NCBI GenBank assembly: GCA_013365365.1
Contig: JABVXU010000020.1
Coordinates: 1-64,000 of the forward strand
Source of the DNA: Cruorifilaria tuberocauda
Taxonomy: Eukaryota; Nematoda; Chromadorea; Rhabditida; Onchocercidae
Length of the DNA: 64,000 nt
Direction of reading: 5' to 3'
Under the pieces are notes generated by a model. The model was not told the DNA's origin. It did no database searches and saw only the letters and a program-made list of their open reading frames with translations. The translations under genes were made by a program, and so were the position numbers. How positions within the stretch are numbered: position 1 is the first letter of the stretch; every line of letters starts with the position of its first letter. Positions 23,627 to 35,500 of this stretch are shown here, piece after piece.

Positions 23627-26089
23627 TCATTGCTTGTTGAGATCAATCATAGTGTTGCAAAAATCGTCTTCATCAACGAAATCTGCCAGAATCACATTAA
23701 TATTAGATCGATAGCTATACCCATTCTAAAAAAGCTTTTCAAGTGATTTAAAGAAATCTTACTTTCAAAAATAAAACAATTGAAATTAATCAACTGCGAA
23801 AAATTGTCCATTGTTATTCTTTTTGTGCGTTTTTGCCTTTGAATATATCATCTATCTAGAAAAGAATTCAAGAAAAGAATCACTTGATTTAGAAGAAGAC
23901 TAATGGCTCCACCTGTAGAAATAACCGTAATAAATCTTTTTGCTGTTGCAGAACTGTCACTTAAATATTTTTCCAACAAAAGTTTTTTTTTCTCTTTTTG
24001 ACGAAAAGGTAGAATATGAAACAATGAATATGAAATAAAACTATCAATCTTAAAATGATCTTCTGTAAGAATATTCCTGAATTGGACCCAATTTAAACTG
24101 GAAAATTGAGGATACCTGTCTCAACCAATCGACCAGCGCTCTAGTTGCACGTCGTCCGAACCGCGCCTCAAATGTTCCAGTTGGTTGGCGAATAATTGAA
24201 TTTACAGTTAACGTTACTATTGCCTTGCATACCTTAAAATGTAAAAAATTCAATTTCTAGAAACTTGAAAAATTAAAGACCTTAAAATTAGAGCAATGTT
24301 TTTTGGCAACGCATGAAATACCAGTCGTAGTGATGGAAGTGACGGATGATAGATTTTCATCCAGTTGAAGTGAAACTACACATACAACAATAATCCTTTA
24401 AAATAAAATCTACCTGAAAACCGTCCTCAAGCGTCCGGGTCTGTATAATATTTCTCACATCATCGACCATGCGTTTAGCATCATCAGTTTTCGGCCATGG
24501 ACTTTTAATGAACTGCCGACTCCACACATAGTTAGGTAACTTGATGATATCTGATGGTCCGGCATGTCCATTGATATCACTTGCTTTAAGTGAGGGTAAC
24601 GGTGGCTGGTAGAAGATTATCACCTGTATTGAAGGGAGCAAAATTAGAAAAATTCAGCACTTGTCTTTCTTCCGACATTTGTAAGTGTTAAACCTTCAGA
24701 ATGTGAAGTTAGGCTTTTAATTTTAGGTTGCCTTAGGCAGCAAAAAATTTTACAGATTAAGTCGGTTATTCCAGAATCATCTTACTAAATTTTAAGGCAT
24801 CATCCTTTTTTTAAAAAAAAGCATTTGGAAAATCTTAAGTAATACGAAATAAAACAATAAAAAAAATGGTTTTGTTAATTTATGTATGTAATGCTCCTTA
24901 CACATAAAATATATGAAACAAACTCTTCCAGTGCTGCTCCAAATTTTATTTAATGTATAGCTCATTGCTGTTCGTATCGTTGCTGGCCGATTAATCAATC
25001 GATCATTGAACAAATTATTAATCATATCGAGGAGCTTATCATGGTGTTGCTCACGAAATTCATAGAAATGATTAATATCAATTAGTACAACTTCTTTCGG
25101 ATGTAGGGATAAGAAGTCGTCCACTCTTTTGAATAAATCTAAAATTAAATAAAAATATTATCAAATTAATAAAATCACCGAAGAAATTTTGTCAAGAGAA
25201 CCACGGTTAGGGAAATTCCGGTAATTGACGGACTTGTCTCGTACTATTGACATTGACATTAATTGATAAAAACTGAATTCGTGCAATTATGAAACGAAAC
25301 AGACTTCATACGATTTAACTGATCATTAGGATGGGGCTATAAATAGCGATCAAACAAAGTGAACAAAACTGTTGGCACCAATCTGATAGATGACAGATTC
25401 TATCGGTGAACTATTTGAACAGAAGAGTTTGAGACATACCTCTAATTTCCATCGATCGAAGTCCATGTACTACATAAATGCCTTCATTAAGATAGGCCAC
25501 TTGTAGATCCAGAAATCGAATACCTGCTTCTAACTGGAATAATTTTCAAATTTAAAGATTGTTAAAGTATTAAATTACTTATTAAAAGGGTTGTTAAATG
25601 TGTATGTTTGTAGTGTTAATATCAGTTAATTATATTTGTTAATACCTGTTGTTTAATGGACATCGTTTGTACCTTGGACCAATTGTAGACTGCTTTCCGG
25701 ATCATATCATTAGAATCAAGAACCCGAACACACCATGTCTGATCCGGTGTTATTTCGCTATCTTCCTTCAAACTACAAGTACCACTCAAATGGGAACCTG
25801 AAGAAATTACGGAAACAAATACTATAAATTTTAGGGATTTTTTCAATACCTTTCCTGCTTTTTCTTCGAATAACAATTTCAAATGCTCTCCTTAACAGCT
25901 AACCAGTAGTTCATCTTAATACAAAGTTTGGTCCTGTGACTATCATATCACTTTACAGGTTTAGCAAAACATTATTATATGAGATGATTAAATTGTGATT
26001 ACAAAAACAGTTTGAAGACCTGGGATAGCAAGCGTCATGATTGGTTTATCCCGGGCAACAACTGGTAATTCAGACATCCAATCGGCCAT
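23627..26089 (-). CDS. PI-PLC X domain-containing protein (PLCXD-like)
   Basis: The family has a single phosphatidylinositol-specific phospholipase C X domain and no PH, EF-hand or C2 parts. Exons read in order on the minus strand: MADWMSELPVVARDKPIM then LAIPG (ends about 26009), SHLSGTCSL to SIKQQ (25802-25648), LEAGIRFLDLQVAYLNEG and VVHGL (about 25534-25442), DDFLSLHPKEVVLIDINHFY (25139-24907), VIIFYQPPLP (24627-24420), VCKAIVTLTVNSII (24233-24115) and NGYSYRSNINVILADF (23728-23627). Both expected catalytic histidines appear, in GSH and VVHG. The residue after the first His is Leu, where vertebrate PLCXD proteins have SHDS. The start at 26089 fits the family N-terminus. An upstream exon from 26532 (starting MRRSLHFIGEH) could extend it, but I cannot find a good donor. 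Confidence 0.82.
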
Positions 26090-26757
26090 CGCTTCAGATT
26101 TTTCACCTTCAAGTGAAAAAAAGATTTCGTGAATTTTCAATTTTTGTATACAACTATGTAGGACGGAAATTGGTAAATTTGCAACAAATAAAAACTTCAC
26201 AGAATATCAGAAATCAAAAGACATGAAGATCCAGGCTTGCTTCTTTTCCCGATCATTGAGGATCAAATGATAGATCAATAAATGATATTTTGTAAAAGTG
26301 ATAGAAATGAATGAGAGAAAGAGAAGAAATTTAGCAGTAAAATCAATCTTGCTAAGGATAAAATGTGCACATTCAATAACAAATCAATATTGGGTAGTGA
26401 ATCATCTGGCGATAGCAATTTCCATTTCTTGTTTTTCGATTTTGCAAGATAGCTGCTGCCTTCTATGAACTCATATTTAACTAATCGATAGAGATCAACA
26501 TGCTCTCCAATGAAATGTAAACTACGCCTCATTTAATATTATTTCCTAACTTATTCCTGACAGGTAGTACCGTTTAATGACGGTAAGGTCATTACAGAAA
26601 AATTTGGACAAGTGCGCCAAAGCCAAGTCTATCCATTTCTCATACTATTTCCCACCTAATAGTCTCGTAATACTCGTTGTTGAAATCCAATCGACAAATT
26701 GATCGTTCTAATAAGCCGAGCCTTAAAAATGGCACAGCACGCCGAGCACTTCTCAAC

Positions 26758-26815
26758 TATGTATGTGTGTGTCTGTGTGTGTATGTGTGTGTATGGCTAT
26801 GTGTGTATGGTTAAG
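26758..26815. repeat. (GT)n-rich microsatellite
   Basis: Interrupted TGTGTG and TATGTG repeats span about 58 bases upstream of both the possible small gene at 27072 and the PLC-like gene. Confidence 0.8.
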
Positions 26816-27071
26816 TGAACGTGGAAATAGCATAGGAGAGTTTATCCTATGCTTTAAACGTTTCAGATTAAGGAAATAGAGAGAAGGAAGGAAAAGAAGA
26901 AATCGGAACTTGTTGTTGTCATCACGTGTCGCTCTCTCTTTGATCTTTCCTTACTTCAATTGCAGTACTTTAAACCGATGGGATATTTGAGCGATTAACC
27001 GATGATCGAGAAGGAGAACGATCATATGAGAATGGAAAAGAGATGAAAAGGAATTCATCAAGTTACCTTCC

Positions 27072-27269
27072 ATGACATTGAAATTTGGAAATGGAAATGG
27101 GACGTTATTTCTGGATGGGATCGAATTCGAACATCCCAATGAAATGCAGTCACTATCACAGAGAAGGTCACGATCGATAGGATCTTTTGGAATAAATGAG
27201 TTGCATATGATAGCTGATTTGCAAAAATTAGCGCCACCTCCCCATGCGCAAATTGATCTTAGCTTCTAA
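27072..27269 (+). CDS. Possible small gene of unknown function (65 residues)
   Basis: The frame encodes MTLKFGNGNGTLFLDGIEFE followed by a basic-serine patch QRRSRSIGSFG and ends PPPHAQIDLSF with a TAA stop. Its amino-acid mix is balanced, unlike the F/Y/K/N noise of most short frames here. A good acceptor (TTCAATTGCAG) ends at 26965. A short upstream ATG frame at about 26979 would have to be bypassed. A frame on the opposite strand (start near 27139, MGCSNSIPSR) overlaps it and is considered less likely. No known family is recognised and no signal peptide is seen. It may be a terminal exon of a longer gene. Confidence 0.35.
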   Translation: MTLKFGNGNGTLFLDGIEFEHPNEMQSLSQRRSRSIGSFGINELHMIADLQKLAPPPHAQIDLSF

Positions 27270-27634
27270 GAATGCTTATTCGAACGAGTTTTAATATTGA
27301 ACATACTCTTTTTTTTCTTAAAGAATTCTGTACTGATATCACTTATGATTTTGAGATATTTTGTATTTTTTTCTTCATTTCTAATGAAATCTTTGATAGA
27401 ATGATTATTCAAAGAATGAAATTGAATTGTTTATAAGATAACATTTGGAACGAAATAAGAATTTCACTGCAATGCCTTGCTTGCTTTTTTATTCATTTTT
27501 TTTTGCTAAACTGATAAAAAAGGTTAAAGATTCATTAAAGTAAAAGTAAAAATTAACTAAAGATAAATAAAAAATGATAATAATCAAACAGATTAATTCA
27601 TTTCTTGTAACAATCAATTCTCCTTCATTTTAGT

Positions 27635-29147
27635 TTATGAAATCCGTAAACGTGGACATACATCTCTCAGATCTCTGAAAGCAAAATCACGCATTAGCAA
27701 CACACTATAATATATTTTATTTTTGTCAAAATTATTGATTGAAATTAAATTGCTGCAAAAAAAGGTAAAATATACCGAATGCCAGCAGATACAGCACAAG
27801 AACATATTTGTTGTATGGTTTCATTATTAAAACCACTAGTGATAGCACAATCTTTAGTCTTTTGTATTATTATCGAATTAAGTGGTAGGTCGAGACCACA
27901 TCTTAAATTTAAATTTGATATAAGTGAATAAAAATCATTCTGAAAGTTTTCCTCTTAAAAAACAATAGATTAAGTTATGTATTCCAGTTGAAATTTATCG
28001 CTATAATTAATTGATTAAAATTCATCTATGAGTTAAAGTATTTATGAATAATACGAACCCAAGACGATCGTAGCAATATCTGCTAGACCGATCAATGCAA
28101 TCTCTTGTACATCTCAAGAAACGCCGTCCAACTGCCACCAACAGTTTTAGTGGTCGAGCGAAATCTGAAACCATTCGTAGAATTAGTCTTTTGGCATATT
28201 TGAACAAATTAGATGAGTGAAATAGGCTTAAAATAACTACTCCAATATCCTCTGGGCACATTTAGCTGGGCATATCCAAAGCAAACAGGGAGCATGAGAA
28301 ATTTTGTAGGACTTTTGTGAAAAAGAATTTAATATTTGAAAAAAATTTTCAAATTAAATTTTGAGAACATACTGCCAAGCAACCGATTGATTTCAGTAAG
28401 TCCCGCGATTTCCAATGATTCGAGATATGTCTTTTGAACATAATTTCCTGATTTTGCCGCACATCTACAAACTATTTTGCATGAATTGTTACATATTTAC
28501 TTTTCTTGTCAATCATCTATTTTCACGTGCATATGTTACGAAACTTTGAACAATTTTCTGCTCATCAATTATAAATCATCAATTATAGCAAAATTTCAAA
28601 GAAATTTAAAATGTTACGCATTGTAGAAAATATTCTGTGTGCAATTGATTGTTTGTAAAATTTTTCCTTCATTTTGCAAAACACAATTTTTCAGCATCTC
28701 GTAGTTTGCTTTTACCTTATGTGTATATCGCTATAAAATGAAGTAAATTCATATTCAATTTATTTGATAGATAATTAATGTAAAGAGACAAAGTGCATAG
28801 ATTTGTCATGCAACACGCATACTACAATGAAGCATACTTCATTGATCTGCTAATAAGAACGAAATCAAATATGTAATGCTATTAACATTCCTTTTGTATC
28901 TTATTTCTGCTCCATGGATAGATTACTCTCATGATCATAAATTTTCAGCATTAGATTACTTCTGTCTACAATATCCTTCATTTTCAGAATTGCTAATTTG
29001 TACCTGACATCTATCAGCGCATGGTTTGACGAAGCTCAGTAGCTGTTCACGGCAGTTTTGTATTTCGTCGCACGTGCATTGACGTATGAGTTCACTTTGA
29101 ACATGACAACCAAGGAATATCAATAGAAATAGGGAAAAAGTAGTCAT
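27635..29147 (-). CDS. Secreted cysteine-rich nematode protein
   Basis: The start at 29147 gives a clear signal peptide, MTTFSLFLLIFLGCHVQS. Exons then join in frame. Exon 1 is 29147-28960 (with CTCDEIQNC, CADRCQ and GYC). The next begins near 28467 (CAAKSGNYVQKTYLESLEIA). The third begins near 28167 (FARPLKLLVAVGRRFLRC, DCIDRSSRYCYDRLG). The fourth begins near 27906 (CGLDLPL, KTKDCAIT, ICSCAVSAGIR). The last ends with CPRLRIS and TAA at 27635. The product is roughly 190 residues with many cysteines and no membrane segment after the signal. Cysteine spacing resembles small secreted nematode families such as the CPG4 (chondroitin proteoglycan 4) domain, but I cannot confirm that. An in-frame upstream ATG at 29237 would bury the signal peptide. 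Confidence 0.7.
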
Positions 29148-32100
29148 TATGAATTTTGTATTTTCTACACTCTTTAAAAGATAAAACTGCAAAAATATTC
29201 TCAAAGCTAATTGATAAATAGCAAATATTGACGACAATCTTGAATCACTATTAGTGAAGCATGTTTATCACTGGCTGCATCAATCTACTCTATTCTCACG
29301 TCAATTGCTGGAAAGGAATGCACCGGATTGAATCACAATAAATATCTCACTATAGATTGATGCTTACATTCATCATTACCATAAGAAGCGAGATATGATC
29401 AACTGGATTGGCGATACGAGTCAAGGAATTCCCCAGTTGTTTGTAATTTTTTTGTTATAGACGTGGAACGGGCATTATAATCACAGATGGATAAAACAAT
29501 AAAAAATAAAAAAAAAGCCCCCTGGAGGGGACTTTGATTTCCTTTACAGTATCTCCTTAAACACTAATGTAATATTATATTTCATACAATTATTCCAAGA
29601 TTTCTAGCTGAATTTTTTTGAATATTTTTGATTATATTAGACAAATGGAAGATAAAACAAAGATATTGGGCAAAAAGCAGTGGAATTGTTTTAGAGCAAA
29701 TTCAAAGCAAGATTTTCAGATAGCCAATCATTAACAAAGTTCTTCTTTCCATCTCACAATTATAACCATAAAAATTAAAAATGGTTACAATAATTATTTA
29801 CAATGATATTTAGATACTTTACATGTTATTGATAAATTTATAAAACGAATTAGCATGATCAATGTATAGATCTAATCAGTTGTTAACCAAAACAAATAAC
29901 TTATCATACAATTTGAAAATATTTCATTTTCATTCCACGTAAGGAATAACATATGCTGCTGGGAATAATTAATTTCAAATTAAAACGCGATTTCTTTTAC
30001 TTCAAATCAGACTTCTGATTTCAATTAGACAAAAGAAAAAATAACAAAAATTGACAAGTTTTTGTGATTCGAAAATTTCAGCATTAAGATAAATTTTATT
30101 CAAAAGTCATTTGATAAATCCGATCACTTCTTAGAGAAATATTGACAAAATCCGTTTACAATTCTTTTCAAAGATTAACTCTCTGATACTTCTATTTTCA
30201 ACCGAAAGATATTCATTTTTAGACATTATTTACCGATTTTTCAAAAATGCAAAGCCAAGAATGATATTCAAGTTCAGCTTTAAACAAGTTAATGAACGCT
30301 ACAGTTAATGAACTAGATGAGCTGATTGAAATGGAAGTAATCATTTGACAATTCCAAACAAAAAAAATGACCGGTTAGTTAATGTTATATAATGACCAAC
30401 AGGTAAGCGAATGTAACAAGTTTGAAAAAATTTCAAGTTTGACCACTTTCAACTCTCAGACTGCAATGACAATCTTATTGTCTACGATGGTTGAATGTAA
30501 TGCAGAAGTTTATTGGTGTTAATTCATTTGAATTCATTAATTCAAATTTAAAAGAGAACCATTTTACGATAATCCTGCATCACAGAAACCGAAGTAATCT
30601 TGTACTGAACAATAGCATGAAATAATTAAATTTTAACTTCAGGAAAATAAAATCCATTAGAAAACACTCAAAATCATAACTTCCTTCTCTTTATCGAAGT
30701 TTCTTGAAATTAAGATCTGTTTCGGTTATTTCTGAAGTTAGAATTAAGAAAACTTGTGATGAGACCCACTGAGACATTTTGTAGGAATATTATCGTAAAT
30801 TTTGCGGAAAACTAAATTTCTTCATACCATTATTGCTTCAAATGAAACTGTATTATCTATCGCACTATTTTCTGTCACTTCTTGCTTTAATCAGTGATAG
30901 CTGATAACAAAATTTGTATTATCGAAGTGAGGAGGGACGTTTTCAAAAACTGAGATAATTTTTTAACTTTTAATTTTTATTAATTTTTTAAATAATATTA
31001 GAATGAACCAGAATTAGAAAATTGATTTTCAATATCAGTTTGATAGAAATATTTTTTTAATTACACTCTCTGATTATAGGCAGTTATACTTGAGCTGAAC
31101 GAGCCTGAATGATACATATGTATTAGTTGAAAGTAAATAACTCAAAACTCGAAAAAACTTTTTTTATTGTCATGAGAAAGTATGGTTGCAATAATGAAAA
31201 CAGTACACGTAGACAATACATTTCAAAGATTTCAGCATCAATGGATTCATTTGACTGGGAAGCAGTGGTAGACGCAAAACCATTTCATCCGACAAGATCA
31301 CTTATCAATTCATTTAACGAGACAGTTTATATTGTTCAGAATAGCAACAAAATTCACCAAATTTGATGATATTCACCGAGCATTTCGAATACGTTTTTAA
31401 CAATGTGTCAAGCTAACTTGTCTAAAAGTCAGGAATTTGATAACTTGATTTGAAAATTTAATTTTCTCAGCATTCTGTGTCACATCTCTAAAGAATTAAG
31501 CGCTTTCTTTCAGGTTAGATGATCTGTAAATGGTTTAGCTAAATTATTCATCTATCTGAATTGCCAACATATCATTAAATTACTTCAGGAAATATTGCTT
31601 AGGGCAAACACCATAAATGAAGAAGCAGGTAACACATGAAAGTAAGAGTATCTTTAACCATTAACTCTTCATAACTTGCTAGATAATACTTGCAATCTGT
31701 AGACTGTCAAACTACAGTTATATCATTTAATAAGTTCAGAGGTTAAGATATGCCGCCTTGAATCACTTCGGCATCACCGGCCCTTCCGGAACTAACCAAA
31801 CCCGCCTGACCACAAAACTTCCCCCCACACCGGTCACAAACTAATTTAGACCAATTTCTGCTAATCTCCTTGTGAACTTTTGAGCGTTATAAAGTGAGTG
31901 GTTTTGAGTCCGAGTGGTAAAAAGTATTGAGCACACAATTTTCATGCTGATATGACTCATTTTATTGTTCATTAACTGAATATGATATAAGATAGATACA
32001 TGTCTTCACTCTTCTGACAGTGAATTTCACTAGCTAGCGGCTCATTTTGCAATTAGATCTTAGTGAAGGGGAAGTAGTTCAAATTCTCTGCGTAAAATCG

Positions 32101-32591
32101 AAAGGTTCGATCTAAAAGAAATCAGAATCAAGAACTCATAATTATTTAGTAATAAAACAAGTAGATGGCCAATCTTACCAGTTTCCAATAAATCTCAATA
32201 GACAATCCATCCTTGACGAGGGACAGCTAGATCCAGATAACATCATTCCAACACTTATGGTACAATAATTCCAGTAGCTCACTAAGTTAAAAGTCTCTTT
32301 TTAATTAATAAAACGCAAAAGGACGAAGTTAGCTGGGCTTACTGTGTAGCGACAGTAAAACTTGATATTGCTATATGGAGTATTTCAGGAACATGAAAAT
32401 CATTGTTTATCCTCGACTGTAGAAATACTTTTTTTCTTTTCACTTTCACGTCAACATGTATAATATGTTTATTAATCTATATGATATAGTTAGACATGCG
32501 TTGATATGCATAAAATGATGATTGTTCTATGTGTTAAAGTAGGTAATAAAGTTTCAGTCAAGGAGTCGTGTATCAAAAGATAAAATATTGG
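29148..32591. other. Intergenic region upstream of thoc-2
   Basis: Mostly AT-rich DNA with no confirmed gene. A small GC-rich patch lies at about 31750-31835. A copy of part of thoc-2 exon 1 lies at about 32200-32272, listed separately. A frame at about 31171-31366 contains MDSFDWEAVVDAKPFHPTRS and looks slightly more protein-like than noise, but no exon partner or family is recognised. A GCCCCCTGGAGGGGAC palindrome lies near 29517-29532. Confidence 0.5.
32198..32275 (+). pseudogene. Partial duplicate of thoc-2 exon 1
   Basis: This segment matches exon 1 of thoc-2 and the start of its intron (about 32645-32722). Both carry GAGGGACAGCTAG, then CCAGAT, then ACACT.ATGGTAC.A and AATTCCAGTA. The copy has a 6-base deletion and several changes. 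Its frame stays open (ILDEGQLDPDN then IIPTLM) and it keeps a GT after the ATG codon. It is either a decayed tandem duplication or an alternative first exon that lacks an obvious start codon. Confidence 0.6.
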
Positions 32592-35500
32592 ATGAGTTCT
32601 ACATCAGAAGTACTCACTCCGCAGACGGAACTACTCCAAATATGTCGGCGAATTACCGAGGGACAGCTAGCTCCAGATGCTGCCTATAATAGTATTCGAA
32701 CACTCATGGTACGACAATTCCAGTACTTTTAAATATTATGGCTTCACTTTTCTCTTTGGTTACTTAAATGTCATTATTGTTCACTTTTTTAAATTATAAT
32801 CGTGTTAGATTGTAGCAGAGAATGTCACATGGCTTTATTTATGTGAAAATTGGCGGTCTTTGTCATTTAAAGCTAGTTTGTAATACCACAAGCTCTTAGC
32901 TTGATTACCGCTAATTTAATGGCCTACAATGGATTTAAATAAAATTAATATCCATTTAATCATAGCATTTGCAGAAAACGACTCATAATATTCCTAGTTT
33001 GCTAGTAGATGTTTTGGCAGTTGTGGATGTGGAATTAAGCACCGAGAAGAAGAGTGAAGAATGTCGGAAATATTTCTTGGAATTCATATCGCATCTATCT
33101 GACCGGGTAAGTAGAAATATTGAATTAATGCATCATTGCACAATAGCACTTAATTCTACACTAGCTTGCATAGCTTAGAAGGTTGTAATATTGGAATTTT
33201 ATCAAATAACATACCTAATTTTATTTGAGTGAGTGAAATATGTTGCTTTAAATTTGCAGATTGTTGCTGACGACGTGCTGAAATGCGAGTTAGATATACT
33301 GGGTGCCAACGAGCAGACGACACGATCACGCATTGTAAAAACAAAAACTAGACTGTTGTTAGTTTTAAAACTATGTTATGAGAAGTACTAGATTTTGTTG
33401 CATTTGATCAAGAATGATCTCATATCGCTGTTTTATGCGATTCAATTTTCATCAAGGACTGTGGTGGAGCCCAAAAAAAGCTTATGTATATGCTTATTTT
33501 TTTTCAGTTTCAAGCAAGTGAAATTCAATTTATTACGTGAGGAGAGCGAAGGTTATGCGAAGCTGATAACGGAACTTCTTGATAATCCTTCTCTCACTGT
33601 GTCGAAGGCCTTAAGTCGACTTTATCACTTAATTGGTAATAGTTTCATTTTTTTATTTAATATAAAAACAAAGATCAGATTATCGATTGTGAGAAATTGG
33701 GATTTCAATTTGGTTTTCTCTTATTCTAGGACAGTTTAATTTGGATCCGAACCGGGTAATTGACATCATTCTTGAGTGTTTTGAATCGGCGCTGGAAAGA
33801 CGCAAGTTCTTTGTTGATTTGCTAACCGAATTCAAAGCTAGTAGTGATGATATATGCAGCATTCTAGGGTTCAAATTTACTTTTTACCAGGTTCTATTTT
33901 TCCCTCTATATTATTTTCGTATGTTTCATTTTACTTCTTGAATCTAAAAGATTTAAGAATTAAATCAGATGATTGGATAAATTTATTAAATTTACATCTT
34001 TATGTATTTGAAGTTTCAGCGTTCCGGTAGTACTCCTGCATCGCTTTACAGAGTAGCAGCTGCTCTATGTGATGAAAGAGTTATCGATTTGTTGTCTCTG
34101 TGCACATTTGTAGGTATTTTATCATAGAGATTAAGATTTATTTCAATCATATAGATAGATGTTTTCGAAAGGAATCCTAAGTGTATTTGTTTATTAAAAT
34201 ATCGTTCTTAATTTTGTTACAATATAATTTTTACTGCATTATTTAACATGGGCACTTTATACCAAAACATTATTTAGTTGTCTCCGAAATTGGAAGATCT
34301 GATGAATGATCACAAAAGTCGCGTCGAGCGAGACGGGAACCGAGCTAAAAAAAGTGAAATTATTTCCACTGGTATGGTATCGACAGAACCACGGGTTTCT
34401 TCTGCAACGGCGGCTGGATATGTGGACGATACTGCTACCATTGCGGGCGTGTCGTTTGCTTCCGTATTGGCTATGCAAAATGCAGACGATGTAAAACTAA
34501 TTGATGAAAAAGACAGCGATGTTTGTGTTATTTTTTTAACTTTATGTATAATTTTCTATCTCTTAAAAAGGATTTCGAATACTTGGAAGTACGATGCTGC
34601 TCACCTACTGCATAAGTTTTTTAAAAAAAGAAAGGAAAAGAAAGTTGTGATAATTATAATTTATCTACAAAAATTGCTATACAGTTCCGTTACTTTCCTA
34701 CGATATTGAAATTTAGGATACTGTACTTGCAAAAAATCAAAAACTTGGTTTGACGTTTGCTTTGTTAGAAGGAGGTGCTTGGCAGTTTGCAAAACAAATG
34801 CTCGATAGATTTCCCGAATTCTACGCTGTCAATGCCTCGTATTTTTTTGTCAATCGTTTGATCTTTGTTTTGCTTATACGTGCATATATTTCGTGCACGT
34901 TGTCACATGAAACAGTTATTTATTCTTCTCTGTTTTCTTAATTCTTTTTAATATTTATCACAAATCGGAGTGTCTTCTTTCTGTTAGTTTTTGGGAGCAT
35001 ATCATTACAGTTTGATTTCAACTCATAATGAGCTCCTGTTTCAGGCGTTCTATAGCTCTCTCCATCGCGGATCTACTGGAACGATCTACTGATGACTTTT
35101 ATCAAGAGTTCGTTATCCTTAATTCTTTTCAGAACAGAAGGGAAATGTGTTGAAATAGATGCATTAATTAGAAATTGATAATAATATCACAAGACACACG
35201 GTATTAGTGCTAAAGGCATTACTTTAAGGAAATAGTTTGAAGTGATTATTTTGCTCAGTTTTAATGAATATATTCATTTGCAGAAAATCCAGATTTGCTT
35301 TGGGTGACACCGGTACATTCAACTTAAGTTCATCATTGGCCCAAACTCACTCTCTTGAGATCGTACGTTTTCCTAAAAATTTTCAATTTTTCAATATGGT
35401 TATTAAGCAATGCTGTTGAGATTCCGCTTTTAATTATTAGGGAAAAAAATTAATATTTTCAATATTTTCATCGTCTAATTTAGGTTGGTAGCTGGTCAGA

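Noticed and set aside
26951..27139. Minus-strand frame beginning MGCSNSIPSR, resembling a myristoylation start
   Set aside because: It overlaps a more protein-like plus-strand frame and soon turns into low-complexity sequence. The MGCS start is probably chance.
31171..31366. Plus-strand frame containing MDSFDWEAVVDAKPFHPTRS
   Set aside because: No partner exons, no family, and the frame starts in AT-rich noise.
32040..32115. tRNA-like GGTTCGATC box
   Set aside because: No cloverleaf could be drawn around it, as the expected A box and acceptor stem are missing.
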